Under the pieces are notes generated by a model. It saw only the letters and a program-made list of their open reading frames with translations, was not told the origin of the DNA and did no database searches. Position numbers and translations under genes: made by a program. Positions 8,858 through 17,483 of a DNA stretch of 64,000 nucleotides are shown piece by piece. Origin of the DNA: Sphingomonas oligophenolica (GTDB lineage Bacteria; Pseudomonadota; Alphaproteobacteria; Sphingomonadales; Sphingomonadaceae); NCBI RefSeq assembly GCF_006438955.1, contig NZ_RCZK01000003.1, positions 209,349 through 273,348 on the forward strand, written 5' to 3'. The first letter of the stretch is position 1, and each line of letters starts with the position of its first letter.

Positions 8858-9811
8858 TCACACCCCGGAGGGGAACGAGCCGATCGCAATGCCGTTGCGC
8901 GGCAGTTTGAAGCGGATTTCGCGGTTGGCGAAATCGATCGCGACCGAGCGGAACAGGCGGAGCGAATCCATCCCCAGCAGCACTGCGGGGCGCTTTTCGA
9001 GCCCGAACCGCTTGAACGGCGGCGCATCGGCGAACGCGATCTGGAAATTCTGGAAGCCAATGCCGCCGATCTCGATCCCGTCGACGCTGAACGAATTGGC
9101 GACGAGCGTACCCCCGGTCGCCGACAGCATCGAGATCGGGCCGAGCGGGCGCAGCTTGCTGGCCATCATCGTCTGGAGCGCGATGTTGCCGACGCTCATC
9201 GCCGAGCCGGTGTCGATCACGACCGCGATCTTCTTGCCGCGATAGCGCGCGTCGGTGACGATCAACTGGCCGTAGAGCGATTGCGCGGTGATAACGATGT
9301 CGTCGGAATTGCGGCGGATCGTGGAACTGCGCTTGCGCGACGGCCGGAGCACCATGCGGTTGCGATCGAAATCGATGTCGACGCTATGCCCCTGGAGCGC
9401 GTCGATCCCGAGCATACCGGGCGCACCGAGGTTGCGAGTTTCGAGCGCGGGGGCGTCGATCGTTTCGTGGCTGATCGTGCTGACGCTGAGTTCGGGGACG
9501 ATCACGGTGGCGACGCTGGTGGTGCCCGTCATCGCGATCACGCGGACGCCGGGCCCGGCGGGAAGGCCGAGGATTCCCGCGAGTTCACGGCTGACGACGG
9601 TGCGTTCGGCGCCGGTGTCGATGATGAAATTCCACGGCCCCCGGTCCTTGATCGACACGGGGACGGTCAGCCGGGTCTGCGCATTGCCCAGCGCGATGTC
9701 GAAATCGGACAGCGGGGCGACGGGATCGGTCGGCGGGGGGATGACGATCTGCGCAGACATCACCGTCGCCGCCGCAGCGGCCAGCGTGGCCAGGATCGCT
9801 CCGTTGATCAT
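8858..9811 (-). CDS. Retropepsin-like aspartic protease, secreted or periplasmic
   Basis: About 317 residues from ATG 9811 (MINGAILATLAAAAATVMSA signal peptide). Two aspartic-protease halves are visible: NFIIDTGAER with Asp65 and AVVIDTGSAMS with Asp200, each followed by a hydrophobic-Gly strand (MLGIDAL, LLGMDSL). Such tandem retropepsin-like proteins are common in alphaproteobacteria; substrates are mostly unknown. The frame stays open upstream to 10048, but that part encodes translated repeat sequence and is not part of the protein. Confidence 0.88.
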   Translation of the reverse strand: MINGAILATLAAAAATVMSAQIVIPPPTDPVAPLSDFDIALGNAQTRLTVPVSIKDRGPWNFIIDTGAERTVVSRELAGILGLPAGPGVRVIAMTGTTSVATVIVPELSVSTISHETIDAPALETRNLGAPGMLGIDALQGHSVDIDFDRNRMVLRPSRKRSSTIRRNSDDIVITAQSLYGQLIVTDARYRGKKIAVVIDTGSAMSVGNIALQTMMASKLRPLGPISMLSATGGTLVANSFSVDGIEIGGIGFQNFQIAFADAPPFKRFGLEKRPAVLLGMDSLRLFRSVAIDFANREIRFKLPRNGIAIGSFPSGV

Positions 9812-9950
9812 GATCCGCGGAGGATGCGCCCGATCCGGGCCTTTGGCAAGGCGTGCGTTTCGTTCGCCCTTCGCCCCACCTTCCGGCGGAGGCCGGGGCG
9901 ACATGAAGGAGGCTGGCGCGCGCCGACGTAAGGTCGATCCGGTTTTGGAA

Positions 9951-10062
9951 CCGTTCGCCCTGAGCTTGTCGGGCTCCCATGAAAGTATCACTTTCATGGG
10001 GCCGGGTCGAAGGGCTTCAGTCTCGCCGTGCTTCGACAAGCTCAGCACGAACGGATCAACGT
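9951..10062. repeat. Family B repeat pair interrupted by a nested hairpin
   Basis: Left arm CGTTCGCCCTGAGCTTGTCG and right arm TTCGACAAGCTCAGCACGAA are the usual inverted halves of the dispersed repeat. Between them is an extra perfect 11-bp inverted repeat (9976-9986 with 9990-10000, 3-base loop). The left half is cut at GTCG and resumes as GTCGAAGGGC near 10006, so the hairpin seems inserted in the unit. Confidence 0.75.
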
Positions 10063-10076
10063 AACGTCATCGCGCA

Positions 10077-12485
10077 CTAATCCAGCCGCATCGCCTCCGC
10101 CGCGAGCGCTTCGGCCTCGATCAGCAGCGCGTCGTCGGCGGTGTTGGTGGCGACCTTTTCGCGGCCGATCAGCGTCAGCACGGGCACCGCGAGCGGGGTG
10201 ACGCGGTCGCGGTCGACATGGACCATCGTGTCGGCGGCGCGATCGAGCAGGTGCGCGAGCCGCCCGACGTCGGTCATTTTCGCGCGGGCATCGTCCCATG
10301 CGGCCTGGAGGAGGAGGTGCGACGGTTCGTATTTGCGCAGGACGTCGTAGATCAGGTCGGTCGAGAAGGTGACTTGTTTGCCGGTCTTGCGCTTGCCGGG
10401 GTGCTGGCGCTCGACGAGGCCGCCGATCACCGCGACTTCGCGGAACGCGCGCTTCAAGAGGTGCGATTGCTGGACCCAGTCGACGAATTCATGTTCGAGG
10501 ATGTCGGGGTTGAACAGGCTCGCGGGATCGGTGACCGGGTCGATCGAATAGGTCGCGAACGCATAGTCGTTGGCGACGAATCCCAGCGGTTTGAGCCCCT
10601 GCGTCTCCATCCGCCGCGTGATCAGCATCCCCAATGACTGGTGCGCGTTCCAGCCTTCGAAGCTGTAGGCGACCATGTAATGCCGCCCCTCGCGCGGGAA
10701 GGTCTCGACGAGCAACTGCCCCGGCCCCGGCAGGACCGACCGATACGCCTGGAATTCGAGCCATTCGCGCACGTCGTCGGGAAAGCGCGCCCATTCCTGC
10801 GGGCTGGCCAGGAAGCCGCGGACGCGGTCGGCGAGGTTGGTCGACAGCGGCATCCGGCTGCCGCCATAGGTCGGGATGCGCGCCGGTTTCGACGAGGCGC
10901 GGACGATGACGTCGGCGGTGTCGATCTTCATCACCTCGCAGCTCAGCCCCGCGAAGAAGAAGGTGTCGCCGATCGACAGCGACGCCGCAAATCCCTCCTC
11001 GACCTTGCCGAGGTTGCGCCCGTTCTTGAAGCGGACGGCGAGCATCGTCGATTCGACGATGATCCCCGCGTTGAGACGGTGTTGCGTCACGAATTTGGGG
11101 TGGCTGACCCGCCAGAGTCCGTCGGCGTCCCGGGTCAGCCGCTTGAACCGGTCGTAGGCCTTGAGGCTGTAGCCGCCGTCGCTGATGAACTGGAGCACAC
11201 GGTCGAACAGCGCGTCGGTCAGCGCCGAATAGGGGAGGGCGGAGCGCACCTCGTCGAGCAGCGCCGCCTGGTCGAACGGGGCCGCACACGCGCACGCCAT
11301 GACGTGCTGCGCGAGGACGTCGAGCGCGCCGAGGCGGAAGATGTCGGGATCGAGCTCGCCCGCCTCGACCGCGTCGAGCGCGGCGCGCGCCTCGAGATAT
11401 TCGAAGCGGTTGCCGGGGACGACGATCGCCTCGCTGGGTTCGTCGAGCCGGTGGTTGCTGCGCCCGATCCGCTGGAGCAGGCGGCTCGATCCCTTGGGTG
11501 CGCCCATCTGAATGACGCAATCGACATCGCCCCAGTCGACCCCGAGATCGAGGCTCGCGGTCGCCACGAGCGCGCGCAACCGCCCCGCCGCCATCGCGCC
11601 CTCCACCTTGCGCCGCGCCTCCAACGCGAGGCTGCCGTGGTGGACCCCGATCGGAAGGCTCATGTCGTTGACCTTCCACAGATCCTGGAAGATCAGCTCG
11701 GCAAGGCTGCGGGTGTTGCAGAACACGATCGTCGTCTTGTGGGTCTCGATCTCCGCCATCACCTGTTCGGCCGCATAGCGCCCCGAATGCCCCGACCAGG
11801 GGACGCGCCCCTGCGGCAACAGGATCGCGATGTCGGGGTCGGCGCCCTTGTCGCCGATGACGAGGTCGACGGTGTCGATGTCGCCGTCGGGGGCGAGCCA
11901 CGCGCGATAGCCGTCGGCGTCGGCGACGGTTGCGGACAGCGCGACGCGGCGCAGGTCGGGGCTGATCCGCTGCAACCGCGCCATGCACAGGTTGAGCAAA
12001 TCGCCGCGCTTGCCGGTTGCGAAGGCGTGGACTTCGTCGATCACGATCGTCCTGAGCCCGGCGAACATCGTGAAACTGTCGGGGTAGCTGAGCAGCAGCG
12101 ACAGCGATTCGGGGGTGGTGAGCAGGATCTGCGGCGGCTTGACGCGTTGGCGCGCCTTGCGGTCCGACGGGGTGTCGCCGGTGCGGGTTTCGACACGCAG
12201 ATCGACCCCCATCTCGTCGAGCGGGGTGACGAGGTTGCGCTGGATGTCGACCGCGAGCGCCTTCAACGGCGAGACGTAGAGCGTGTGGAGGCCGTCCCTT
12301 GGGTGGTCGATCAGGTCGGCGAGGGTGGGGAGGAACCCGGCGAGCGTCTTGCCCGCCCCGGTGCTCGCGACGAGCAGCGCGTGGTGACCGGCGCGCGCGG
12401 CGTCGAGCATTGCGAGCTGGTGGCGGCGGGGTTGCCAGCCGCGGGTCGCGAACCAGTCGGTGAGGGGTTGGGGGAGGGCGGTCAA
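10077..12485 (-). CDS. Ligase-associated DNA damage response DEXH-box helicase (Lhr-like)
   Basis: 802 residues. Walker A STGAGKT (41-47), motif II DEVH (150-153), and Lhr-type later motifs (VATASLDLGVDWGDVD, QRIGRSNHRLDEPSEA) are all present. The C-terminal winged-helix/beta-barrel part contains VETFPREGRHYMVAYSFEGW, as in Lhr-core helicases that act with an ATP-dependent ligase, an MBL exonuclease and a phosphoesterase in DNA repair. The matching exonuclease lies divergently at 12635, but the ligase and phosphoesterase genes are not between or beside them. Confidence 0.93.
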   Translation of the reverse strand: MTALPQPLTDWFATRGWQPRRHQLAMLDAARAGHHALLVASTGAGKTLAGFLPTLADLIDHPRDGLHTLYVSPLKALAVDIQRNLVTPLDEMGVDLRVETRTGDTPSDRKARQRVKPPQILLTTPESLSLLLSYPDSFTMFAGLRTIVIDEVHAFATGKRGDLLNLCMARLQRISPDLRRVALSATVADADGYRAWLAPDGDIDTVDLVIGDKGADPDIAILLPQGRVPWSGHSGRYAAEQVMAEIETHKTTIVFCNTRSLAELIFQDLWKVNDMSLPIGVHHGSLALEARRKVEGAMAAGRLRALVATASLDLGVDWGDVDCVIQMGAPKGSSRLLQRIGRSNHRLDEPSEAIVVPGNRFEYLEARAALDAVEAGELDPDIFRLGALDVLAQHVMACACAAPFDQAALLDEVRSALPYSALTDALFDRVLQFISDGGYSLKAYDRFKRLTRDADGLWRVSHPKFVTQHRLNAGIIVESTMLAVRFKNGRNLGKVEEGFAASLSIGDTFFFAGLSCEVMKIDTADVIVRASSKPARIPTYGGSRMPLSTNLADRVRGFLASPQEWARFPDDVREWLEFQAYRSVLPGPGQLLVETFPREGRHYMVAYSFEGWNAHQSLGMLITRRMETQGLKPLGFVANDYAFATYSIDPVTDPASLFNPDILEHEFVDWVQQSHLLKRAFREVAVIGGLVERQHPGKRKTGKQVTFSTDLIYDVLRKYEPSHLLLQAAWDDARAKMTDVGRLAHLLDRAADTMVHVDRDRVTPLAVPVLTLIGREKVATNTADDALLIEAEALAAEAMRLD

Positions 12486-12502
12486 CGCGCGCCGCGCTCG
12501 CT

Positions 12503-12594
12503 GCCCTCACCCCGTGGCGGCGATGCCGCCTTGCCCCTCTCCCGGTGGGAGAGGGGAGGAGCGCCGCAGGGTTCTGCGGCGTGGGGGGGTGAGG
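12503..12594. repeat. Family A palindromic repeat
   Basis: CCCTCACCCC at the left mirrors GGGGTGAGG at the right, with CCCCTCTCCCGG/TGGGAGAGGGG and GCCGCAGGGTTCTGCGGC stems inside. It sits in the divergent promoter region between the helicase and exonuclease genes. Confidence 0.7.
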
Positions 12595-12634
12595 ACAGGA
12601 TGGAACCGGGCGTCATCCCAACCATATAGTCACG

Positions 12635-13645
12635 ATGGCAAAGCTCGGCGACTGGATCGAACCGCATCCGCACGGAATCTACGTCAAGCCCGCCGATGCG
12701 TGGATCGATCCGTCGATTCCGTCGGCCAGGGCGCTCGTCACCCACGGCCATGCCGACCACGCCCGCGGCGGCCATGCCGCGGTCTGGGCGACGCCGGAAA
12801 CCCTCGCGATCATGGACGCGCGTTATGGCGAACAGGCGGGGCATCCGGTCGGTTATGGCGAGACGATTCGGCTGGGGCCCAAGGACAACGGGGTCGATGT
12901 CGGCTTCGTCCCTGCTGGGCATGTGCTGGGATCGGCGCAGATCGTGCTCGATTATCGCGGCGAGCGCGTGGTCGTGTCGGGCGACTATAAGCGCCGCGCC
13001 GACCCGACCTGCGCGCCGTTCGAGCCGGTGAAATGCGACGTCTTCGTGACCGAGGCGACGTTCGGGCTGCCGGTGTTCCGCCATCCCGAGACGGGGGACG
13101 AGATCGACAAGCTGGTCGCTGCGCTCCACGCCAATCCCGATCGCTGCATCCTCGTCGGCGCCTATGCGCTCGGCAAGGCGCAGCGGGTGATCGCCGAGCT
13201 GCGCGAACGCGGGCATGAAGCACCGATCTATATCCACGGTGCGCTGCAGCGGCTGTGTACGCTGTATGCCGAGCATGGCGTTCGGCTCGGCGAGCTGATC
13301 CCGACCGCGGACGTGCCCAAGGCGGCGATGATGGGGCATGTCGTGATGTGTCCGCCGGGCGCGCTCAACGATCGCTGGTCGCGGCGGCTGCCCGATCCGA
13401 TCACCGCGATGGCGAGCGGGTGGATGCGCGTCCGCCAGCGCGCGCGGCAGAAGAATGTCGAGCTGCCGCTGATCCTGTCGGACCATGCCGACTGGGATGA
13501 ACTGACCGCGACGCTGATCGAGATCGCGCCGAAGGAGGTGTGGGTGACGCATGGCCGCGACGATGCGCTGGTCCATTGGTGCATGACCCGCCAGATCAAG
13601 GCGCGCGCGCTGGCGCTGGTCGGGTTCGAGGACGAGGACGATTGA
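12635..13645 (+). CDS. Ligase-associated DNA damage response exonuclease (MBL fold)
   Basis: 336 residues. The metallo-beta-lactamase motif THGHADH (36-42) and later GHVLGSAQI, SGDYKRR and VTEATFGLPVF match beta-CASP-like SNM1-type nucleases, called ligase-associated exonucleases in bacteria. It should bind two metal ions and trim DNA 5' or 3' ends during repair. It is divergent from the Lhr-type helicase, which supports the pathway. No ATP-dependent DNA ligase follows; the next gene is an unrelated peptidase. Confidence 0.93.
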   Translation: MAKLGDWIEPHPHGIYVKPADAWIDPSIPSARALVTHGHADHARGGHAAVWATPETLAIMDARYGEQAGHPVGYGETIRLGPKDNGVDVGFVPAGHVLGSAQIVLDYRGERVVVSGDYKRRADPTCAPFEPVKCDVFVTEATFGLPVFRHPETGDEIDKLVAALHANPDRCILVGAYALGKAQRVIAELRERGHEAPIYIHGALQRLCTLYAEHGVRLGELIPTADVPKAAMMGHVVMCPPGALNDRWSRRLPDPITAMASGWMRVRQRARQKNVELPLILSDHADWDELTATLIEIAPKEVWVTHGRDDALVHWCMTRQIKARALALVGFEDEDD

Positions 13646-13683
13646 GGGCTAGCGATCGAGGGGCTCCCCGGCAGCAGGCGATA

Positions 13684-13769
13684 ATCCGTTCGTCCTGAGC
13701 TGGTCGAAGGACGCGTGACGCGAGACTCGCGATTGGGGCACGTGCTTCGACAGGCTCAGTACGAACGGA
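13684..13769. repeat. Family B repeat pair
   Basis: CGTTCGTCCTGAGCTGGTCG faces TGCTTCGACAGGCTCAGTAC in inverted orientation, separated by about 35 bases that hold a GCGAGACTCGC hairpin. Confidence 0.75.
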
Positions 13770-13859
13770 AGTTTGGGGTGCTGGCTGGACAAGCGCTCTT
13801 GCGCAGGCCCGAAACTGCGGCATGATGCTTGCCCTACCGCTTTTGACCGAGGACCTTTC

Positions 13860-15515
13860 ATGCATCGTTCGCTGCTGCTTCTCCCGTTGCTGTCGCTCGC
13901 CCTCAGTCCTGCGGTCGCGCAGGACATGCCCCAATCCGGCGGCAAAGGTGGCGACAAGTCGGTGATGGAACAGGCGAACGAGACCGCCAAGGACGAGGCC
14001 GCGGCGGGGGTCGCGCTGGCGCCGGTCGCCGAGCGCGAGGAAAAGTCGAAGGGCGCGGTGACGGTCGACGGGCGGCGATTGGGCTATACCGCGACCGCGG
14101 GAACGCTCACCGTCCGCGATACCGAGGGCAAGCCGACCGCGAGCATGTTCTACGTCGCCTATACGCTCGACGGGGTGAAGCCGGGGACGAAGCGACCGAT
14201 CACGTTTTTCTACAACGGCGGACCGGGCAGCCCCAGTTTCTGGCTCCACATGGGGTCGTTCGCGCCGGTGCGGCTGCGCACCGCCAACCCCGAATTCATC
14301 AAGCCCGCGCCGTTCGATTTCGGGCCGAACCCCGACACGTTGCTCGACAAGACCGACATCGTGTTCCTCGATGCGATGGGCGCGGGCTATTCGCGCAGTC
14401 TGGGCGATACCAAGCCCGCGGCCTTTTATGGCGTCGACGAGGACGCCGACATCTTCGCCAAGGCGATCATCCGCTATTCGACCAAGTTCGGGCGGTGGAA
14501 CAGCCCGAAGTTCATTTTCGGCGAAAGCTATGGGACGACGCGGTCGGGGGCGCTGGCGTATCAGTTGCAGGACCGCGGGATGGCGCTGAACGGCGTCGTG
14601 CTGCTGAGCTCGATCATGAACTATGGCTATCGCCAGCCGGGGCTCGACCAGGTGTATATCAACTATTTGCCGAGCTATGCCGCGACCGCCTGGTATCACA
14701 ATCGCCTCCAGAATCGCCCGGCCGACGTCGCGACGATCGTGGCGCAGGCGCGCGCGTTTGCGAACGGACCCTATATGGCCGCGCTCGCCAAGGGGCAGAC
14801 GATTTCGCCGGTCGAGCGCGACGCGGTGGCGACTCAGATGAGCCAGCTGACCGGGCTGTCGGCGGACTTCATCAAGCGCGCCAACCTGCGCGTCGATCTG
14901 GCGCGATTCCAGAAGGAATTGCTCCGCGACAGCCGCCAGACGATCGGGCGGTTCGATTCGCGCTACATGGGGGTCGATGCCGACGCGGCGGGCGAGCGCC
15001 CCGAAACCGACGCGTCGTCGGACGCGATCTCGGGCGCGTTCATCGGCACCTTCATGGACTATGTGACGCACACCTTGGGGTACAAGACCGAGATGCCGTA
15101 CCGCCTCAGCGCGCGCGATTCGGCGGGATGGGCGTGGAACTGGAAGCACGAGGCACCGGGGCGCGGCGGCGAACAGAACAACCCCAATACCGCGGTCGAC
15201 CTGGGCGCGGCGATGCGCGGCAATCCGTATCTGAAAGTGCTGTCGCTCAACGGCTATTACGACATGGCGACGCCGTTCTTCGGGACCGAGTTCGATCTCA
15301 ACCACATGCTGCTCGAGCCGGGGCAGCAGGGTAATCTGGCGTTCCGCTATTATCCCGCGGGGCACATGACGTATCTCAACCCCGAGGCGCTCCACGCGAT
15401 GAAGCGCGACCTGTCGGCGTGGTACGACGAGGCGGTGTCCGACGCCAGGCGTGCGACGCCGCCGCAGGCACCGTCGCTGTCGGGTGACGTCGCGGGGGAT
15501 ACGCCGCCGGGGTGA
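13860..15515 (+). CDS. S10 family serine carboxypeptidase, secreted
   Basis: 551 residues from ATG 13860 with signal peptide MHRSLLLLPLLSLALSPAVAQ. Catalytic Ser223 is in FGESYGTTRSG; the oxyanion motif FFYNGGPGSPSFW and the late Asp (GYYDMATPF) and His (YPAGHMTYL) are in the expected order for an alpha/beta-hydrolase S10 peptidase. These remove C-terminal residues from peptides, here probably in the periplasm. A short charged segment (MEQANETAKDEAA) follows the signal. The gene stands alone between repeats. Confidence 0.92.
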   Translation: MHRSLLLLPLLSLALSPAVAQDMPQSGGKGGDKSVMEQANETAKDEAAAGVALAPVAEREEKSKGAVTVDGRRLGYTATAGTLTVRDTEGKPTASMFYVAYTLDGVKPGTKRPITFFYNGGPGSPSFWLHMGSFAPVRLRTANPEFIKPAPFDFGPNPDTLLDKTDIVFLDAMGAGYSRSLGDTKPAAFYGVDEDADIFAKAIIRYSTKFGRWNSPKFIFGESYGTTRSGALAYQLQDRGMALNGVVLLSSIMNYGYRQPGLDQVYINYLPSYAATAWYHNRLQNRPADVATIVAQARAFANGPYMAALAKGQTISPVERDAVATQMSQLTGLSADFIKRANLRVDLARFQKELLRDSRQTIGRFDSRYMGVDADAAGERPETDASSDAISGAFIGTFMDYVTHTLGYKTEMPYRLSARDSAGWAWNWKHEAPGRGGEQNNPNTAVDLGAAMRGNPYLKVLSLNGYYDMATPFFGTEFDLNHMLLEPGQQGNLAFRYYPAGHMTYLNPEALHAMKRDLSAWYDEAVSDARRATPPQAPSLSGDVAGDTPPG

Positions 15516-15626
15516 CCCGCCGCCGTGGTCGCGCAAGCCGCCGAGATCGCTTGACAAGTCGGGTCGTTCGGCTGACGCGGCGGGGCTGCCAGCCGCTCAC
15601 AGGCTGGACGTCCTGGGGGAGATGTC

Positions 15627-17444
15627 ATGCTTCGTTGTTCGCGCGCGCTACTGCCGCTGTTGTTGGTCTCGGTCGCCACCCCGGCGCTGGCGCAGACCCA
15701 GCCGCAAGCGAGGGCGGGGACAACCGCCACCGCCGCAAAAGAACCGGTCGACCGGATCATCGTGTTCGGCGACAGCCTGGCCGACGGCGGCTTTTTCGTA
15801 CCGCTGATCCCGAACCTGCCCGCGGGGGCGGGCAGTTTCACGACCAATCCCGATCCGGTCGCACCCGAAGTCATGGCGGCGCGGCTCGGCATCGACCTGA
15901 AGACCGCCTATGGTACCACCGCCGCGATCGGCACGAACTACGCGATCGGTGGCGCGCGCGTCACCGCCGCCAATGGCGCGAGCATTCCGATCGCGAGCCA
16001 ATTGTCGGGCTATCTGGCGCGCGGCGGCACCTTCGGCCCGCGCGATCTGGTCTATATCCAGGGCGGGGGTAACGATTATTTCGCGTACAACGCGCTGGGC
16101 GCGAACAACGATGCGATCCTGACTACCGCGGCGACCCAGCTGGCAGCGGTCGTCCAGCGGGCGCAGGCCGCGGGCGCGCAGCGGATCGTGACGCTGGCGG
16201 TGCAGAGCGGCGGCGCACCCGCGCTCCAGCTGTTCAACCGCACCTATGCCGCCGCGCTCGCCGGCGCGAACGTCAACGCGCTGTATTTCGACACCAACAA
16301 GCTGTTCAACGAGATCGTCGCCAACGCCGCTGCGTTCGGTATCACCAACGTGACGGGGCAGGCGTGTACCGTGTCGTCGTCGCTCTTTTGCACGCAAGCG
16401 ACTTTGGTCTCGCCCAATGCGAACCGCACCTATGTCCTCGCCGACAGCGTCCACCCGAGCGGGATCGTGCAGGAAATCCAGGGCAATGCGATCGCCAGCC
16501 TGGTGCGCGCGCCCGAACAGGTCGCGGGCCTCGGCTATGCCGCGCAATCGATGTTCCGCGCGCAGCGTGACCTGATCGAGGGCGCCGAACGCGGCAATGC
16601 GGCGCGCGCGGACCAGCGGCTCGCGCTGTTCGGCAGCGTCGGCTATCATTATTACAGCAAGACCGGCAGCAACCAGGTCATCGGGATCACCGAACGCGGC
16701 TTTGCGGCGACGCTGGGGGCCGACCTGTCGCTGAATGACACATCGGGGATCGGCATCGCTGGCGGCTATGGCGACGGCCATGGCGATTTCTCGCTCGGCA
16801 CGGGCAGCTATCGCGCCAAGACCTGGACGGTGAACGGCTATGCCCGCGCCGGGGTAGGGCCGTTTCGCGTCATCGCCGACGGCACCTATGGCAGGATCAA
16901 CTACGACCGGATCTCGCGCCGGGTGCAGCTGGGGCCGGTGTCGCGGACCAACCGGGGTGAAACCGACGGCGATTATGTCGCTGGACGCGTCAGCGCGGCG
17001 GTCGACCTGTTCAGGGCGGCGGGCGTCGGCGTCGGCCCCGATGTCGCGGTGCAATACGAGAAACTGACGATCGATGGCTATGCGGAAGGCGGCACGACAT
17101 CGACCGATGTGGCGTTCGGTCGCCAGCGGATTCAAGGCTGGACGGGGCGGGCGGGGATGGTCGCGCGGGCGCTGCCGGGATCGCCGGTCGGCTTCTTCGC
17201 GCGCGCCGATTACGAGCGCAATTTCACCGACGATCCGCGCCGGTTCACGATCACGCCCGCGGGCGCGCCGATCAGCTATACCACCAGCGTGACCAGAGCG
17301 GATCGTGAATATATGAGCTATGCGATGGGGGTCGATGGCCAGTTGATCGGCCCGCTATCGGCCCGGGCGGGGGTCAGCGGCTACGCGCTGCGCGACGATC
17401 GCGATATCGTCACCGCCTTTGCCGGATTGTCGATGGCGTTCTGA
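15627..17444 (+). CDS. GDSL/SGNH esterase autotransporter
   Basis: 605 residues. A signal peptide (ending ATPALAQ) is followed by the GDSL block IIVFGDSLADGG (Ser50), NYAIGGAR, GGGNDYF and DSVHPSG, giving the full SGNH catalytic set. From about residue 320 the sequence changes to an autotransporter beta-barrel (GYHYYSKTGSN, IGIAGGYGDGHGDF, YALRDDRDIV) and ends in LSMAF with a terminal Phe. EstA-like proteins of this type hydrolyse lipids or esters while anchored in the outer membrane. The gene has its own promoter region of about 110 bases. Confidence 0.94.
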   Translation: MLRCSRALLPLLLVSVATPALAQTQPQARAGTTATAAKEPVDRIIVFGDSLADGGFFVPLIPNLPAGAGSFTTNPDPVAPEVMAARLGIDLKTAYGTTAAIGTNYAIGGARVTAANGASIPIASQLSGYLARGGTFGPRDLVYIQGGGNDYFAYNALGANNDAILTTAATQLAAVVQRAQAAGAQRIVTLAVQSGGAPALQLFNRTYAAALAGANVNALYFDTNKLFNEIVANAAAFGITNVTGQACTVSSSLFCTQATLVSPNANRTYVLADSVHPSGIVQEIQGNAIASLVRAPEQVAGLGYAAQSMFRAQRDLIEGAERGNAARADQRLALFGSVGYHYYSKTGSNQVIGITERGFAATLGADLSLNDTSGIGIAGGYGDGHGDFSLGTGSYRAKTWTVNGYARAGVGPFRVIADGTYGRINYDRISRRVQLGPVSRTNRGETDGDYVAGRVSAAVDLFRAAGVGVGPDVAVQYEKLTIDGYAEGGTTSTDVAFGRQRIQGWTGRAGMVARALPGSPVGFFARADYERNFTDDPRRFTITPAGAPISYTTSVTRADREYMSYAMGVDGQLIGPLSARAGVSGYALRDDRDIVTAFAGLSMAF

Positions 17445-17452
17445 CCCGACGT

Positions 17453-17483
17453 GCTGGAGGGGCGCGTCGGCTACCCCTCCAGC
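17453..17483. terminator. Hairpin at convergent gene ends
   Basis: GCTGGAGGGG (17453-17462) pairs with CCCCTCCAGC (17474-17483). It lies between the convergent stops of the esterase and rpoN, reaching into the last rpoN codons. No T-run is seen, so termination strength is uncertain. Confidence 0.5.

Noticed and set aside
9812..10048. N-terminal extension of the retropepsin-like protein
   Set aside because: The residues are translated repeat sequence (LSLSKHGET, DKLRANG); the signal peptide begins at ATG 9811.
15551..15590. TTGACA hexamer before the GDSL autotransporter as a promoter
   Set aside because: No convincing -10 hexamer at suitable spacing in this GC-rich segment.
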